DNA from: Candidatus Omnitrophota bacterium
Lineage (GTDB): Bacteria > Ratteibacteria > UBA8468 > B48-G9 > DSTR01
Assembly: GCA_023818865.1 (NCBI GenBank)
Contig: JAMWDF010000164.1
Coordinates: forward strand, 1 to 5,323
DNA length: 5,323 nucleotides
Direction of reading: 5' to 3'
Shown here: piece by piece, positions 1 to 5,323 of the stretch
How positions within the stretch are numbered: position 1 is the stretch's first letter
How the letters are laid out: each line of letters opens with the position of its first letter
Notes under the pieces: generated by a model
The model's database searches: none
The model's input: only the letters and a program-made list of their open reading frames with translations
Told to the model about the DNA's origin: nothing
Translations under genes and position numbers: made by a program

Positions 1-1138
1 AAATTAGGTCTAATCTAGCATTTCCAAAGACAATTTTCCCCTGGAAACAGGCTGGCAAGCGCAACCCATCGGCGGTTAGCCAGATAGCCAGTTTACCTTT
101 GTCGAACCACCCCTCATCAGAAGCGATTTCAGGTTCCAGAACTAAGAAATCCTTCAAGCCAAGGAAGGGTAATTTACGCCGAATTATCTGTTTGTATTCT
201 ACGGTTAAGTCCCAGATCTTGGTAACAGCTACCGAGTATCTTGTTTTCTTTCCTTTTTCCAACTCTCCAATTCTCAATTTGTAAAAGACGCCCAGGCTGT
301 CATAAATTGGTGGTGAAAATTTAACTTTACTCCCCTTAGACTCAGTTAGTTTTCCCCCTTTGTATTTTTTAGCCACCCAGGAAAATGTTTTCTCCTGCGA
401 ATTGAAGTCTACTTCTATGACCCTTTCAGTTTTTCCAGCTCGAGTATAGCTGTAGAAATAATATGGTTCCAATGTCTCTGGGTTGACGTAGGCATCAACC
501 CGGTTGGAACCGTAACCTAGTTTAGCCGGGAGACCGGCAGGAACGGTAATTCCCAGAAGATGATAGACTTTGCCAAAACGAATGTTATTTTCTTCTTGGC
601 AGACCATCATTGCTTTGCCTAGTGGGGCGAAATTCCATCTGGCTTCGAATAAAAGGCACTCTCCGTTCAGATTCCTTAGAAGAGTAGTTGAATCTACTCT
701 GGTGGATTCTCTGGGTGGTTGAATAACTAATGTTTCTATTATTGATGGTTCATCCTTCTTGGCCAGGGTTAATTCTTCCCGGGTTTCCTCACTACCTCTG
801 ATTGCTAGTATTTCTTCTTGATTCCCGGCTTTTTCTCTCTCCGGAATCAGCTCCGACAATGGTTGGTTTTTCTCGTCTTCTAATGTTGGTTTTTCGTCAT
901 CGGATAACGTTAATGACGCTAGTGGCAAGCTGGATACCAATCCGGGCGGTTTTTGCTCAGTCCTTTCGCCTTCCAACAAAACAGCTTGTTCCTCAGTAGC
1001 AATCGCCTGGTTCCGTTCGGCGCTGACTGACGGAAATGTTTTTTCTTCAATCTTCTTACACAAGCAACCTGTCGTTATCAGTATAAACACTAACGCCAAC
1101 CAGATTACCGGCTTTTTTGTCCTTTGAGTTACTACCAT
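1..1138 (-). CDS. DUF3108-domain lipoprotein, 3' end beyond the left edge
   Basis: Reading the minus strand from an ATG at 1138 gives 379 residues with no stop before the left edge. The N-terminus is a lipoprotein signal: basic residues at 6-9, a hydrophobic core at about 10-21, and a lipobox I-T-T-G-Cys with Cys25 as the expected lipidated residue. Thr at -3 is less usual than Leu but permitted. Residues about 28-155 are rich in Glu, Lys and Pro and look like a disordered tether. From about 158 the protein matches the DUF3108 pattern: an ARWNFAPLGKA segment (166-176), a long beta-rich middle, and the closing signature GWFDKGKLAIWLTADGLRLP (343-362). That family normally ends soon after this point, so only a few residues are probably missing. 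The product should be anchored to a membrane facing the periplasm; the biochemical role of DUF3108 is unknown. A purine-rich stretch (GAGAACAGGA) precedes the ATG but sits closer than an ideal Shine-Dalgarno. The gene is divergent from the methyltransferase next door and need not belong to the sugar pathway. Confidence 0.85.
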   Translation of the reverse strand, partial: MVVTQRTKKPVIWLALVFILITTGCLCKKIEEKTFPSVSAERNQAIATEEQAVLLEGERTEQKPPGLVSSLPLASLTLSDDEKPTLEDEKNQPLSELIPEREKAGNQEEILAIRGSEETREELTLAKKDEPSIIETLVIQPPRESTRVDSTTLLRNLNGECLLFEARWNFAPLGKAMMVCQEENNIRFGKVYHLLGITVPAGLPAKLGYGSNRVDAYVNPETLEPYYFYSYTRAGKTERVIEVDFNSQEKTFSWVAKKYKGGKLTESKGSKVKFSPPIYDSLGVFYKLRIGELEKGKKTRYSVAVTKIWDLTVEYKQIIRRKLPFLGLKDFLVLEPEIASDEGWFDKGKLAIWLTADGLRLPACFQGKIVFGNARLDLI

Positions 1139-1223
1139 TCCTGTTCTCTTTTTCTTTGCGCCCTGAGAAAAACCGAAAATGAATTCCTGGACTTTTCTTG
1201 TTTTTTATTTTAGCATAAAATCA
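1139..1223. promoter_or_regulatory. Divergent intergenic spacer, presumed to carry both outward promoters
   Basis: This A/T-rich gap separates the minus-strand lipoprotein gene from the plus-strand methyltransferase, taking 1224 as the latter's start. The two genes point away from each other, so promoters for both are expected here or just inside the genes. I see T-rich tracts (1193-1211) and a TAAAAT at 1216-1221, but no hexamer pair with 16-18 bp spacing that I would call a sigma-70 promoter. The regulatory role is inferred from gene orientation alone. Confidence 0.35.
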
Positions 1224-2270
1224 ATGAAAAGACATTATGATGCTGCGAGCAGCCCGGGTTCATTCTGCCCCGTGTGTCATCGAGGAAGATTGCGACCCTT
1301 TTTTTGGGGAAGAGACCTAACCGGTACTGTCCCGGGAGAATTTTCCCTGGTCAGATGCGAGATATGCAGTCTCTCCCTTCTTTGGCCAATACCCGATAAG
1401 AGGCAAGTCTTTTCGTTTTATCCTGATGATTATTATCAGTTTGGTGCCAAGCAGAGAGCGAAAATAATTCGTCGGGCTATGCGCGTTTCCCACAGCTGGC
1501 GGTCCATTTTGCCGAAGCGAAACTATTCTTTTCTGGGGCATACCAGACTGGGATGCTTGTTAAAAGTAGATTTGCCTTACTCGCCGGTCTTCCCCTTTTC
1601 AGAAATTGTCGAAGGTATAGATAATAGAAGAATTTTGGATATCGGCTGCGGAACGGGAGAATTTCTCCTGGCAATGAAAAACATGGGCTGGGAAACCTGG
1701 GGAGTTGAACCTAATTTGGTTGCTGCTACGGTGGCAAAATCGCTTGGCTTGCGAGTATTTCATGGTGAACTGAATGAGGCTAGTTTGCCCGCAGGTTATT
1801 TTCAGGTAATCAGATTACACCATGTGCTAGAACACATTTATAACCCGGTGGAGACAATGAGAGAGATTCATCGCCTTCTTAGCAAAGAGGGGCGGCTAAT
1901 AGTTACCGTACCCAATATTGGGGGGATGGGTTTCAAAATTTTTGGCCGGTTTTGGTGGGGATTAGACTTACCAAGACATATTTTTCATTATTCTCCTGGG
2001 TCGCTGAGCACGCTTGCGGAAGAAACAGGTTTCAGAATAGTGAGAATATTTCACCATGGTAGCAAAAGTATTCTGGTTCGTAGCCTTAGCCTAGCCATAA
2101 GCAGAAAAAAAAGCTGGCAGAGAATTGTTCGTCGGTTGCCGCCGGTACAGCTTGTTGGAAATATTCTCCAATGGCTGGGAAAGATATCACGAAGAAGTGA
2201 AGAATTTACTGCTTTTCTAAGGCGACTGCCTCTTCCAGAAACGGTGGGGCAATCCGGAAGCGATCGATAA
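1224..2270 (+). CDS. Class I SAM-dependent methyltransferase with N-terminal zinc-binding module (Methyltransf_23 type)
   Basis: The start is uncertain. The open frame begins at an ATG at 1179 (363 aa), but its first 15 residues are hydrophobic and unlike the family. The ATG at 1224 (348 aa) begins just before the conserved module and is preferred, although neither start has a clear ribosome binding site. Numbering from the 1179 ATG, Cys30/Cys33 and Cys60/Cys63 form a CPVC...CEIC zinc-binding pair, followed by the YPDDYY segment typical of this class. The Rossmann methyltransferase core has motif I DIGCGTG at 154-160, an acidic ribose-binding position in VEPN (Glu177), HHVLEH at 214-219, a VTVPN strand at 242-246 and DLPRHIFHYS at 263-272. 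No transmembrane helix is evident, so a cytosolic enzyme is expected. Homologues are common in polysaccharide and glycosyltransferase clusters, but their substrates are mostly undefined. The gene runs against the sugar operon and its last 65 bp overlap the FkbM gene. The EEFTAFLRR strand (341-349) fits the usual final beta strand, so the overlap is not an obvious frameshift artefact. Confidence 0.85.
   Translation: MKRHYDAASSPGSFCPVCHRGRLRPFFWGRDLTGTVPGEFSLVRCEICSLSLLWPIPDKRQVFSFYPDDYYQFGAKQRAKIIRRAMRVSHSWRSILPKRNYSFLGHTRLGCLLKVDLPYSPVFPFSEIVEGIDNRRILDIGCGTGEFLLAMKNMGWETWGVEPNLVAATVAKSLGLRVFHGELNEASLPAGYFQVIRLHHVLEHIYNPVETMREIHRLLSKEGRLIVTVPNIGGMGFKIFGRFWWGLDLPRHIFHYSPGSLSTLAEETGFRIVRIFHHGSKSILVRSLSLAISRKKSWQRIVRRLPPVQLVGNILQWLGKISRRSEEFTAFLRRLPLPETVGQSGSDR
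2206..2270. other. 65-bp tail-to-tail overlap of two convergent coding sequences
   Basis: The plus-strand methyltransferase stops with TAA at 2268-2270, and the minus-strand FkbM gene stops with TAA at 2206-2208. Both reading frames are therefore used across this stretch, which encodes about the last 21 residues of each protein. It leaves no room for a dedicated bidirectional terminator between the genes, and I see no hairpin plus T-run here. Confidence 0.75.
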
Positions 2271-2967
2271 AAAAGAAATTATAAGTTTCATTTGGGTTCA
2301 CAGGTGATAGATTCTTCCTAAGAATATAGGCCCGATACCCAAGCTGATCAAGAAAGGCGAACACGTCTCTCGGGCAAGACCCTGTGCGAGCGAGGCACTC
2401 TGCAGATAGTTCGCACAAAATAATGGGTCGGCATCTTTCAAGCAGCTTTCTTGCTCCTTTGAAAACAAGCAGTTCAGATCCTTCAACGTCACATTTAATG
2501 AAATTCACTTTATTAATACCTTTCTCTTGAGAAAATTCATCTAAACTGGTCACTGGTACTTTTTGACGAATAAACCCGTGATCGCCATCGGATGCGAGGT
2601 GGGCAAGAGCAAAGCCGGGCTTCCTACTTTTTTTGAGGGGAATGACCAACCAGCCCCATCCTGATTTATCTCCAACAGCTGTTTTTACTAGAGTGACATT
2701 TTTCAAGCGGTGAAAAACTTTAATCACTGAAAGAATGCGAAAAAAATAGTCGCCAGGTTCAAAACTGTAAACATGTCCCGCCCTAGCCAGTTGCGACATT
2801 ACCAGGGTATAACGACCCTGGGCTGCTCCAACATCAAAACAGGTACTATCTGCCTGGATTAAATATTGCAGGAAGCCACATTCTGGCTCCAGCTTACTCT
2901 TAAGTAAATTGCGTCTGATAGTTCTGAGAATCGTTGCCCAGGAGGAAAGATGAAGTTTCCAATTCAT
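2206..2967 (-). CDS. FkbM-family SAM-dependent methyltransferase
   Basis: This 253-residue protein has the FkbM layout. SAM-binding motif I is FDVGAAQG at 44-51, with the acidic ribose contact in SFEP (Glu70). VTSLDEF follows at 139-145. The family hallmark IKCDVEGSELLVFKGA lies at 157-172, followed by the PIILCE strand (181-186) and a closing NFFFI segment (230-234). FkbM-type enzymes are usually O-methyltransferases; related proteins near sugar genes are inferred to methylate glycans, and the exact acceptor cannot be read from the sequence. No signal peptide or membrane span is visible, and the basic amphipathic N-terminus (about 5-25) could touch a membrane. The ATG at 2967 overlaps the stop codon of the upstream SDR gene as ATGA, with only a weak AAGAAA upstream, so translation is probably coupled. 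It is the last gene of the four-gene minus-strand run. About the last 21 codons overlap the convergent methyltransferase gene. Confidence 0.9.
   Translation of the reverse strand: MNWKLHLSSWATILRTIRRNLLKSKLEPECGFLQYLIQADSTCFDVGAAQGRYTLVMSQLARAGHVYSFEPGDYFFRILSVIKVFHRLKNVTLVKTAVGDKSGWGWLVIPLKKSRKPGFALAHLASDGDHGFIRQKVPVTSLDEFSQEKGINKVNFIKCDVEGSELLVFKGARKLLERCRPIILCELSAECLARTGSCPRDVFAFLDQLGYRAYILRKNLSPVNPNETYNFFFIDRFRIAPPFLEEAVALEKQ
2964..2967 (-). other. ATGA stop/start overlap, SDR gene to FkbM gene
   Basis: On the minus strand the SDR gene ends in TGA (2966-2964) and the FkbM gene begins with ATG (2967-2965), sharing two bases in an ATGA. This arrangement is typical of translational coupling. 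It supports both the FkbM start and cotranscription of the two genes. Confidence 0.85.
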
Positions 2968-3863
2968 TTTTCTTGATTCTGGTAGTATTTAATTGTCTCC
3001 ACCAGTCCTGCCTTTAACGACCAACGAGGAGTCCAGTTAATGGCCGATCTCAGTTTTTTTAGAGAAGCGACAATTCTAAATGGTTCATTAGCAGGAGCGG
3101 GCGAAAATTTAACCCGATCGATATACCCTAATAGATGGCCTATCTCTTGGACAACAGTTCTTATTTTCACTCCTTGACCGGAGCCAATGTTAAGTACTCC
3201 CTGCACCCGGCTTTCCAAAACTCTGGATATAGCCTCTGCGACATCCAGGACATATAGATAGTCACGAATCAAGTGTCCGTGCGAACAGGTAAACACATTA
3301 CCTTTGGTCAGAGTCTTAATGGCAGTTGGTATCAGAGTGGTGAGTGGTTGACCAGGGCCGTAAAGATAGAAAAGGCGAATCCAGACAAGACGGCAACCCG
3401 AAGTAGATAGCAAGCGTTCAATTATTTCCCAGGTTGCTTTCTTACATAATCCGTAAACAGTTGGAGGCAAGGTATTATCATTATTCTCTTGACAATAGAG
3501 CTGAGTCTTTCCATATTCAAAACATGTTCCAGCCAGTAAGGCTGTCTTTCCGCCAAATCGCACAAACTGGTTAACTAGGTCCACAGTGGCCATAAGCCAG
3601 GTTACGTTTTCCGGCGAAAACTGATAAGCGCCATGTTTGGTGCACCAGGCGAGATGAATCAAAGAGTCTGGTTTAATCTCTCTCATTAGTTTGCACCTTA
3701 GCTCTTCGTTGAGAAGGTTCGCTTGGTGCCAGATTATCCTTCCGGATGTTATACCCGAAAAGGAATGCGAAATCGCGTGGATCAGATACCCACGGTTCAC
3801 TAAAAAGGGTAATAAATGGCGACCGATGAAACCGCTGGCGCCTGTTACCAAGATTTTTTCCAT
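2964..3863 (-). CDS. NAD(P)-dependent extended-SDR sugar epimerase/4-ketoreductase
   Basis: This 299-residue protein begins directly with the Rossmann motif: MEKILVTGASGFIG, with GASGFIG at 8-14. Further extended-SDR signatures are LIHLAW at 68-73, AGTCFEYG at 111-118 (Thr113 at the catalytic Ser/Thr site), the catalytic pair Tyr137 and Lys141 in TVYGLCK, RLFYLYGPG at 163-171, and RDYLYVLDVAEA at 200-211. Family knowledge places this LIHLAW/AGTC/CSHG style of SDR among NDP-4-keto-6-deoxyhexose reductases and epimerases in deoxysugar clusters. Here it follows an RmlC-type epimerase and a sugar C-methyltransferase. The most economical role is stereospecific reduction of the C4 ketone of a C-methylated dTDP sugar, in the slot RmlD fills in the rhamnose pathway. 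That role is inferred; 4-epimerisation remains possible. The start codon lies 19 bp inside the rfbC gene. A GAGGAACGG stretch lies upstream, further away than a standard Shine-Dalgarno. Length and all catalytic residues look normal. Confidence 0.9.
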   Translation of the reverse strand: MEKILVTGASGFIGRHLLPFLVNRGYLIHAISHSFSGITSGRIIWHQANLLNEELRCKLMREIKPDSLIHLAWCTKHGAYQFSPENVTWLMATVDLVNQFVRFGGKTALLAGTCFEYGKTQLYCQENNDNTLPPTVYGLCKKATWEIIERLLSTSGCRLVWIRLFYLYGPGQPLTTLIPTAIKTLTKGNVFTCSHGHLIRDYLYVLDVAEAISRVLESRVQGVLNIGSGQGVKIRTVVQEIGHLLGYIDRVKFSPAPANEPFRIVASLKKLRSAINWTPRWSLKAGLVETIKYYQNQEK

Positions 3864-4399
3864 AGTAGATCTGTCCGTTCCTCAAGCAATGGGCGATAGC
3901 GATCCTGAACGGAGATTACCGTTGGGCACAGCGGCCAGCTAATTTTCAGAAAAGGGTCATCCCAACGCAATCCGTCGGCTGCCTCCGGATGATAGAACTG
4001 GGAATGGTGATAAAGAATTAATGTGTCATCAGTCAAAGTTTGGTAACCATGGGCAAAACCCTCAGGAAGATACAACATCTGTCCGTTCTCTAATTCTACT
4101 CCGTACCATTGCCATTGGGTAGATGTTCCGGAACGGATATCAACGGCTACGTCAAAAATCCTACCCTTGACACAACACACAATTTTTTGCTCAGCGTAGG
4201 GTTGCTTCTGAAAATGAAGTCCTCTCAGAGTTCCCCTTTTTTTATTAAAGGAAAGGCTTGTTTGGACTACGGTGAAATCAAGCCCGTGCTTTTTAAATTC
4301 ATTCTGGCAGTACACGCGGGCAAAAAACCCTCTGGCGTCACAGACTCGATTAAGTTCAACAAGCCATACGCCAGGCAAATTCGTAGCGATGAATTTCAT
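3845..4399 (-). CDS. rfbC: dTDP-4-dehydrorhamnose 3,5-epimerase homologue (RmlC/RfbC)
   Basis: This is a cupin-fold sugar epimerase of 184 residues, a normal family length. An in-frame GTG at 4444 would add 15 residues, but the ATG at 4399 gives the classic N-terminus MKFIATNLPGVWLVE and forms an ATGA with the preceding stop, so it is chosen. Numbered from that ATG, family motifs are DARGFFARVY (21-30), GTLRGLHFQ (56-64) with the catalytic His62, Lys72 in EQKIV, GRIFDVAVDIR (79-89), LPEGFAHGYQTL (111-122), a Tyr at 130 and another at 136 in the acid/base region, and LRWDDP (144-149). Asp166 in SVQDRYRP probably partners His62, by analogy with the His-Asp dyad of studied RmlC enzymes. Such enzymes epimerise C3 and/or C5 of a dTDP-4-keto-6-deoxyhexose in the cytosol. 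Because a C-methyltransferase gene precedes it, the substrate may be a C-methylated 4-keto sugar and the reaction may involve only one carbon. That last point is inference. Confidence 0.93.
   Translation of the reverse strand: MKFIATNLPGVWLVELNRVCDARGFFARVYCQNEFKKHGLDFTVVQTSLSFNKKRGTLRGLHFQKQPYAEQKIVCCVKGRIFDVAVDIRSGTSTQWQWYGVELENGQMLYLPEGFAHGYQTLTDDTLILYHHSQFYHPEAADGLRWDDPFLKISWPLCPTVISVQDRYRPLLEERTDLLWKKSW
4396..4399 (-). other. ATGA stop/start overlap, C-methyltransferase to rfbC
   Basis: On the minus strand the C-methyltransferase ends in TGA (4398-4396) and the preferred rfbC start is ATG (4399-4397). The ATGA overlap indicates translational coupling and is the main reason to prefer 4399 over the upstream GTG at 4444. 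No strong Shine-Dalgarno lies directly before the ATG, only CGGAT about 12 nt upstream. Confidence 0.85.
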
Positions 4400-5323
4400 A
4401 AGATTTTTATCCGAGGAATTGGAACAATGAATTTCCCACCCCACGTCCGGACAAATATCGTTTGTTTAATAATTTCGTTTTTTATGTTCCAGGGCAGAAT
4501 CAGAATGTAGTCTGGCTTTGTTTGCTTAATAATTTCAGGAGAATATATCGGTATCCGGCTGCCAGGTAAAAAATGGCCTTGTTTCAAAGGGTTCAGATCG
4601 ACGGTATAGTCCAGAATGTCTCCTTTGATACCGCAATAATTTAACAGGGTATTTCCTTTGGCGGGAGCTCCATATCCGACTATCTTTTTTCCTCTCTGCT
4701 TTAGCTTAACCAAAAGGTCAAGAAGAGTCCACTTGATGGTGAGAATTCTTTTTTCAAAATTCTTGAATGTCTCCGGGCGACCATAACCAGCGTCTTTTTC
4801 TTCAGACTCCAATTTCTCAACCGAAGGGTTTATCTTTATCTCCCAGGATTCAGGCAAACCAGCAAAAATTCTTAAGGAACCACCATGGGTTTTTATTCTC
4901 TCTACATGAAATACTGTAAGACCATTTTTCTTCAAGACATTTCTTACCACAAAAAAAAGAAAATAAGAAACATCCTCTTGATAGATCTTGGCAAATAGAT
5001 CATTTTCCACTAAGCACTCCAACTGAGGCACCTCAATGCTTAAAACTCCTTTAGGTTTCAGCAACAAACCCAGCCCTTGGACGAAGTTGTTGAGATACGG
5101 TACATGAGCCAGTACGTTATTAGCTACAACCAGATCTGCCAGGTAACCCTTCTTTCTCAGGTTAAGAGCGCTGCGGTAAGAGAGAAAGACATTTTCGGTA
5201 GGGATGCCTCTTGTAATAGCCATATTAGCAAGGTTACGGGCTGGCTCGACTCCCAAGACAGGCACCCCTGCACTTCTAAAAAAATCTAAAAGACAGCCAT
5301 CATTGCTGGCTACTTCTATTACC
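4396..5323 (-). CDS. NDP-sugar C-methyltransferase, 5' end beyond the right edge
   Basis: The frame is open to the right edge and gives 308 residues in the window. The GTG at 5265 is an internal Val codon, not the start, because motif I lies upstream of it. Numbering from the first complete codon (5322), SAM motif I is EVASNDG (3-9), followed by VEPARN (25-30), NNVLAHVP (68-75), THGGSLRI (145-152), the C-terminal-domain signature GYGAPAKGNTLLNY (216-229), DYTVDLNPLKQGHFLPG (238-254), LILPWN (274-279) and WGGKFIVPIP (294-303). This is the Methyltransf_23 plus Methyltransf_14 architecture of TcaB9/TylC3-type enzymes, which transfer methyl from SAM to C3 of a dTDP-4-keto-deoxysugar. The N-terminal zinc-binding domain (Methyltransf_13) should lie outside the window. 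Oddly, the family Y-H-E-H motif reads Y-Q-E-D (114-117): Tyr and Glu are kept, but the presumed general-base His is Asp. The flanking alignment has no gap, so a local frameshift is unlikely. The gene heads the visible part of the operon. Confidence 0.93.
   Translation of the reverse strand, partial: VIEVASNDGCLLDFFRSAGVPVLGVEPARNLANMAITRGIPTENVFLSYRSALNLRKKGYLADLVVANNVLAHVPYLNNFVQGLGLLLKPKGVLSIEVPQLECLVENDLFAKIYQEDVSYFLFFVVRNVLKKNGLTVFHVERIKTHGGSLRIFAGLPESWEIKINPSVEKLESEEKDAGYGRPETFKNFEKRILTIKWTLLDLLVKLKQRGKKIVGYGAPAKGNTLLNYCGIKGDILDYTVDLNPLKQGHFLPGSRIPIYSPEIIKQTKPDYILILPWNIKNEIIKQTIFVRTWGGKFIVPIPRIKIL

Noticed and set aside
802..999. Plus-strand open frame of 65 codons with hydrophobic stretches
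   Set aside because: It is antisense to the Glu/Lys-rich linker of the lipoprotein gene. The hydrophobic look comes from the complement of charged codons, and there is no start context or motif.
1183..1221. Sigma-70 promoter candidates (TTGTTT with TAAAAT, and TATTTT)
   Set aside because: The spacing is about 12 bp for the first pair and there is no acceptable -35 for the second. TAAAAT is also too close to the 1224 start.
1317..1674. Two short minus-strand frames inside the zinc-module methyltransferase
   Set aside because: Both are shadows of a gene with conserved motifs on the opposite strand, and neither resembles a known small protein.
4109..4510. Plus-strand open frame of 133 codons
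   Set aside because: It lies antisense to rfbC and the C-methyltransferase, both of which carry unmistakable family motifs, and its translation shows no recognisable domain.
4950..4960. A long A/T homopolymer run in the C-methyltransferase as a possible frameshift beside the altered catalytic motif
   Set aside because: Reading through it keeps the family's segment length and the downstream motifs in frame, so an indel is not needed to explain the Y-Q-E-D sequence.
2964..5323. Reading the locus as a standard dTDP-L-rhamnose (rmlABCD) operon
   Set aside because: Only an RmlC homologue is present. The SDR does not look like RmlD, and the adjacent sugar C-methyltransferase points to a branched deoxysugar.

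Overview
This 5.3 kb window is densely coding. It looks like part of a surface-polysaccharide or deoxysugar locus from a bacterium of moderate G+C content (mid-40s percent by eye, not computed). A gene with a lipoprotein signal and a DUF3108 domain, together with nucleotide-sugar genes, suggests a diderm (Gram-negative-type) envelope. The sequence alone does not fix the phylum; an uncultured lineage is possible. No tRNA, rRNA, CRISPR array, insertion sequence or long repeat was seen, and no stretch over 300 bases lacks a gene.

Layout. (1) Positions 1-1138, minus strand: a DUF3108 lipoprotein open at the left edge, so its last residues lie outside the window. (2) About 1139-1223: a short T/A-rich divergent spacer. 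(3) 1224-2270, plus strand (an earlier ATG lies at 1179): a class I SAM methyltransferase with an N-terminal four-cysteine zinc-binding module. (4) 5323 down to 2206, minus strand: a four-gene run. It contains a sugar C-methyltransferase (open at the right edge, N-terminus missing), a dTDP-4-dehydrorhamnose 3,5-epimerase homologue (rfbC/rmlC), an NAD(P)-dependent SDR epimerase/reductase and an FkbM-family methyltransferase. All three junctions overlap: ATGA, 19 bp, ATGA. The last gene overlaps the convergent plus-strand methyltransferase by 65 bp.

How the genes may work together. C-methyltransferase, RmlC-type epimerase and SDR 4-ketoreductase form the logical core of a branched-chain (C-methylated) 6-deoxyhexose pathway. 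A dTDP-4-keto-6-deoxyhexose would be C-methylated, epimerised and then reduced at C4. The FkbM enzyme could O-methylate the sugar or the finished glycan, and the zinc-binding methyltransferase may add a third methylation. The precursor genes (rmlA, rmlB) and glycosyltransferases are not in the window. The most unusual detail is in the C-methyltransferase: the family's Y-H-E-H catalytic motif reads Y-Q-E-D, so the histidine regarded as the general base is replaced by Asp.
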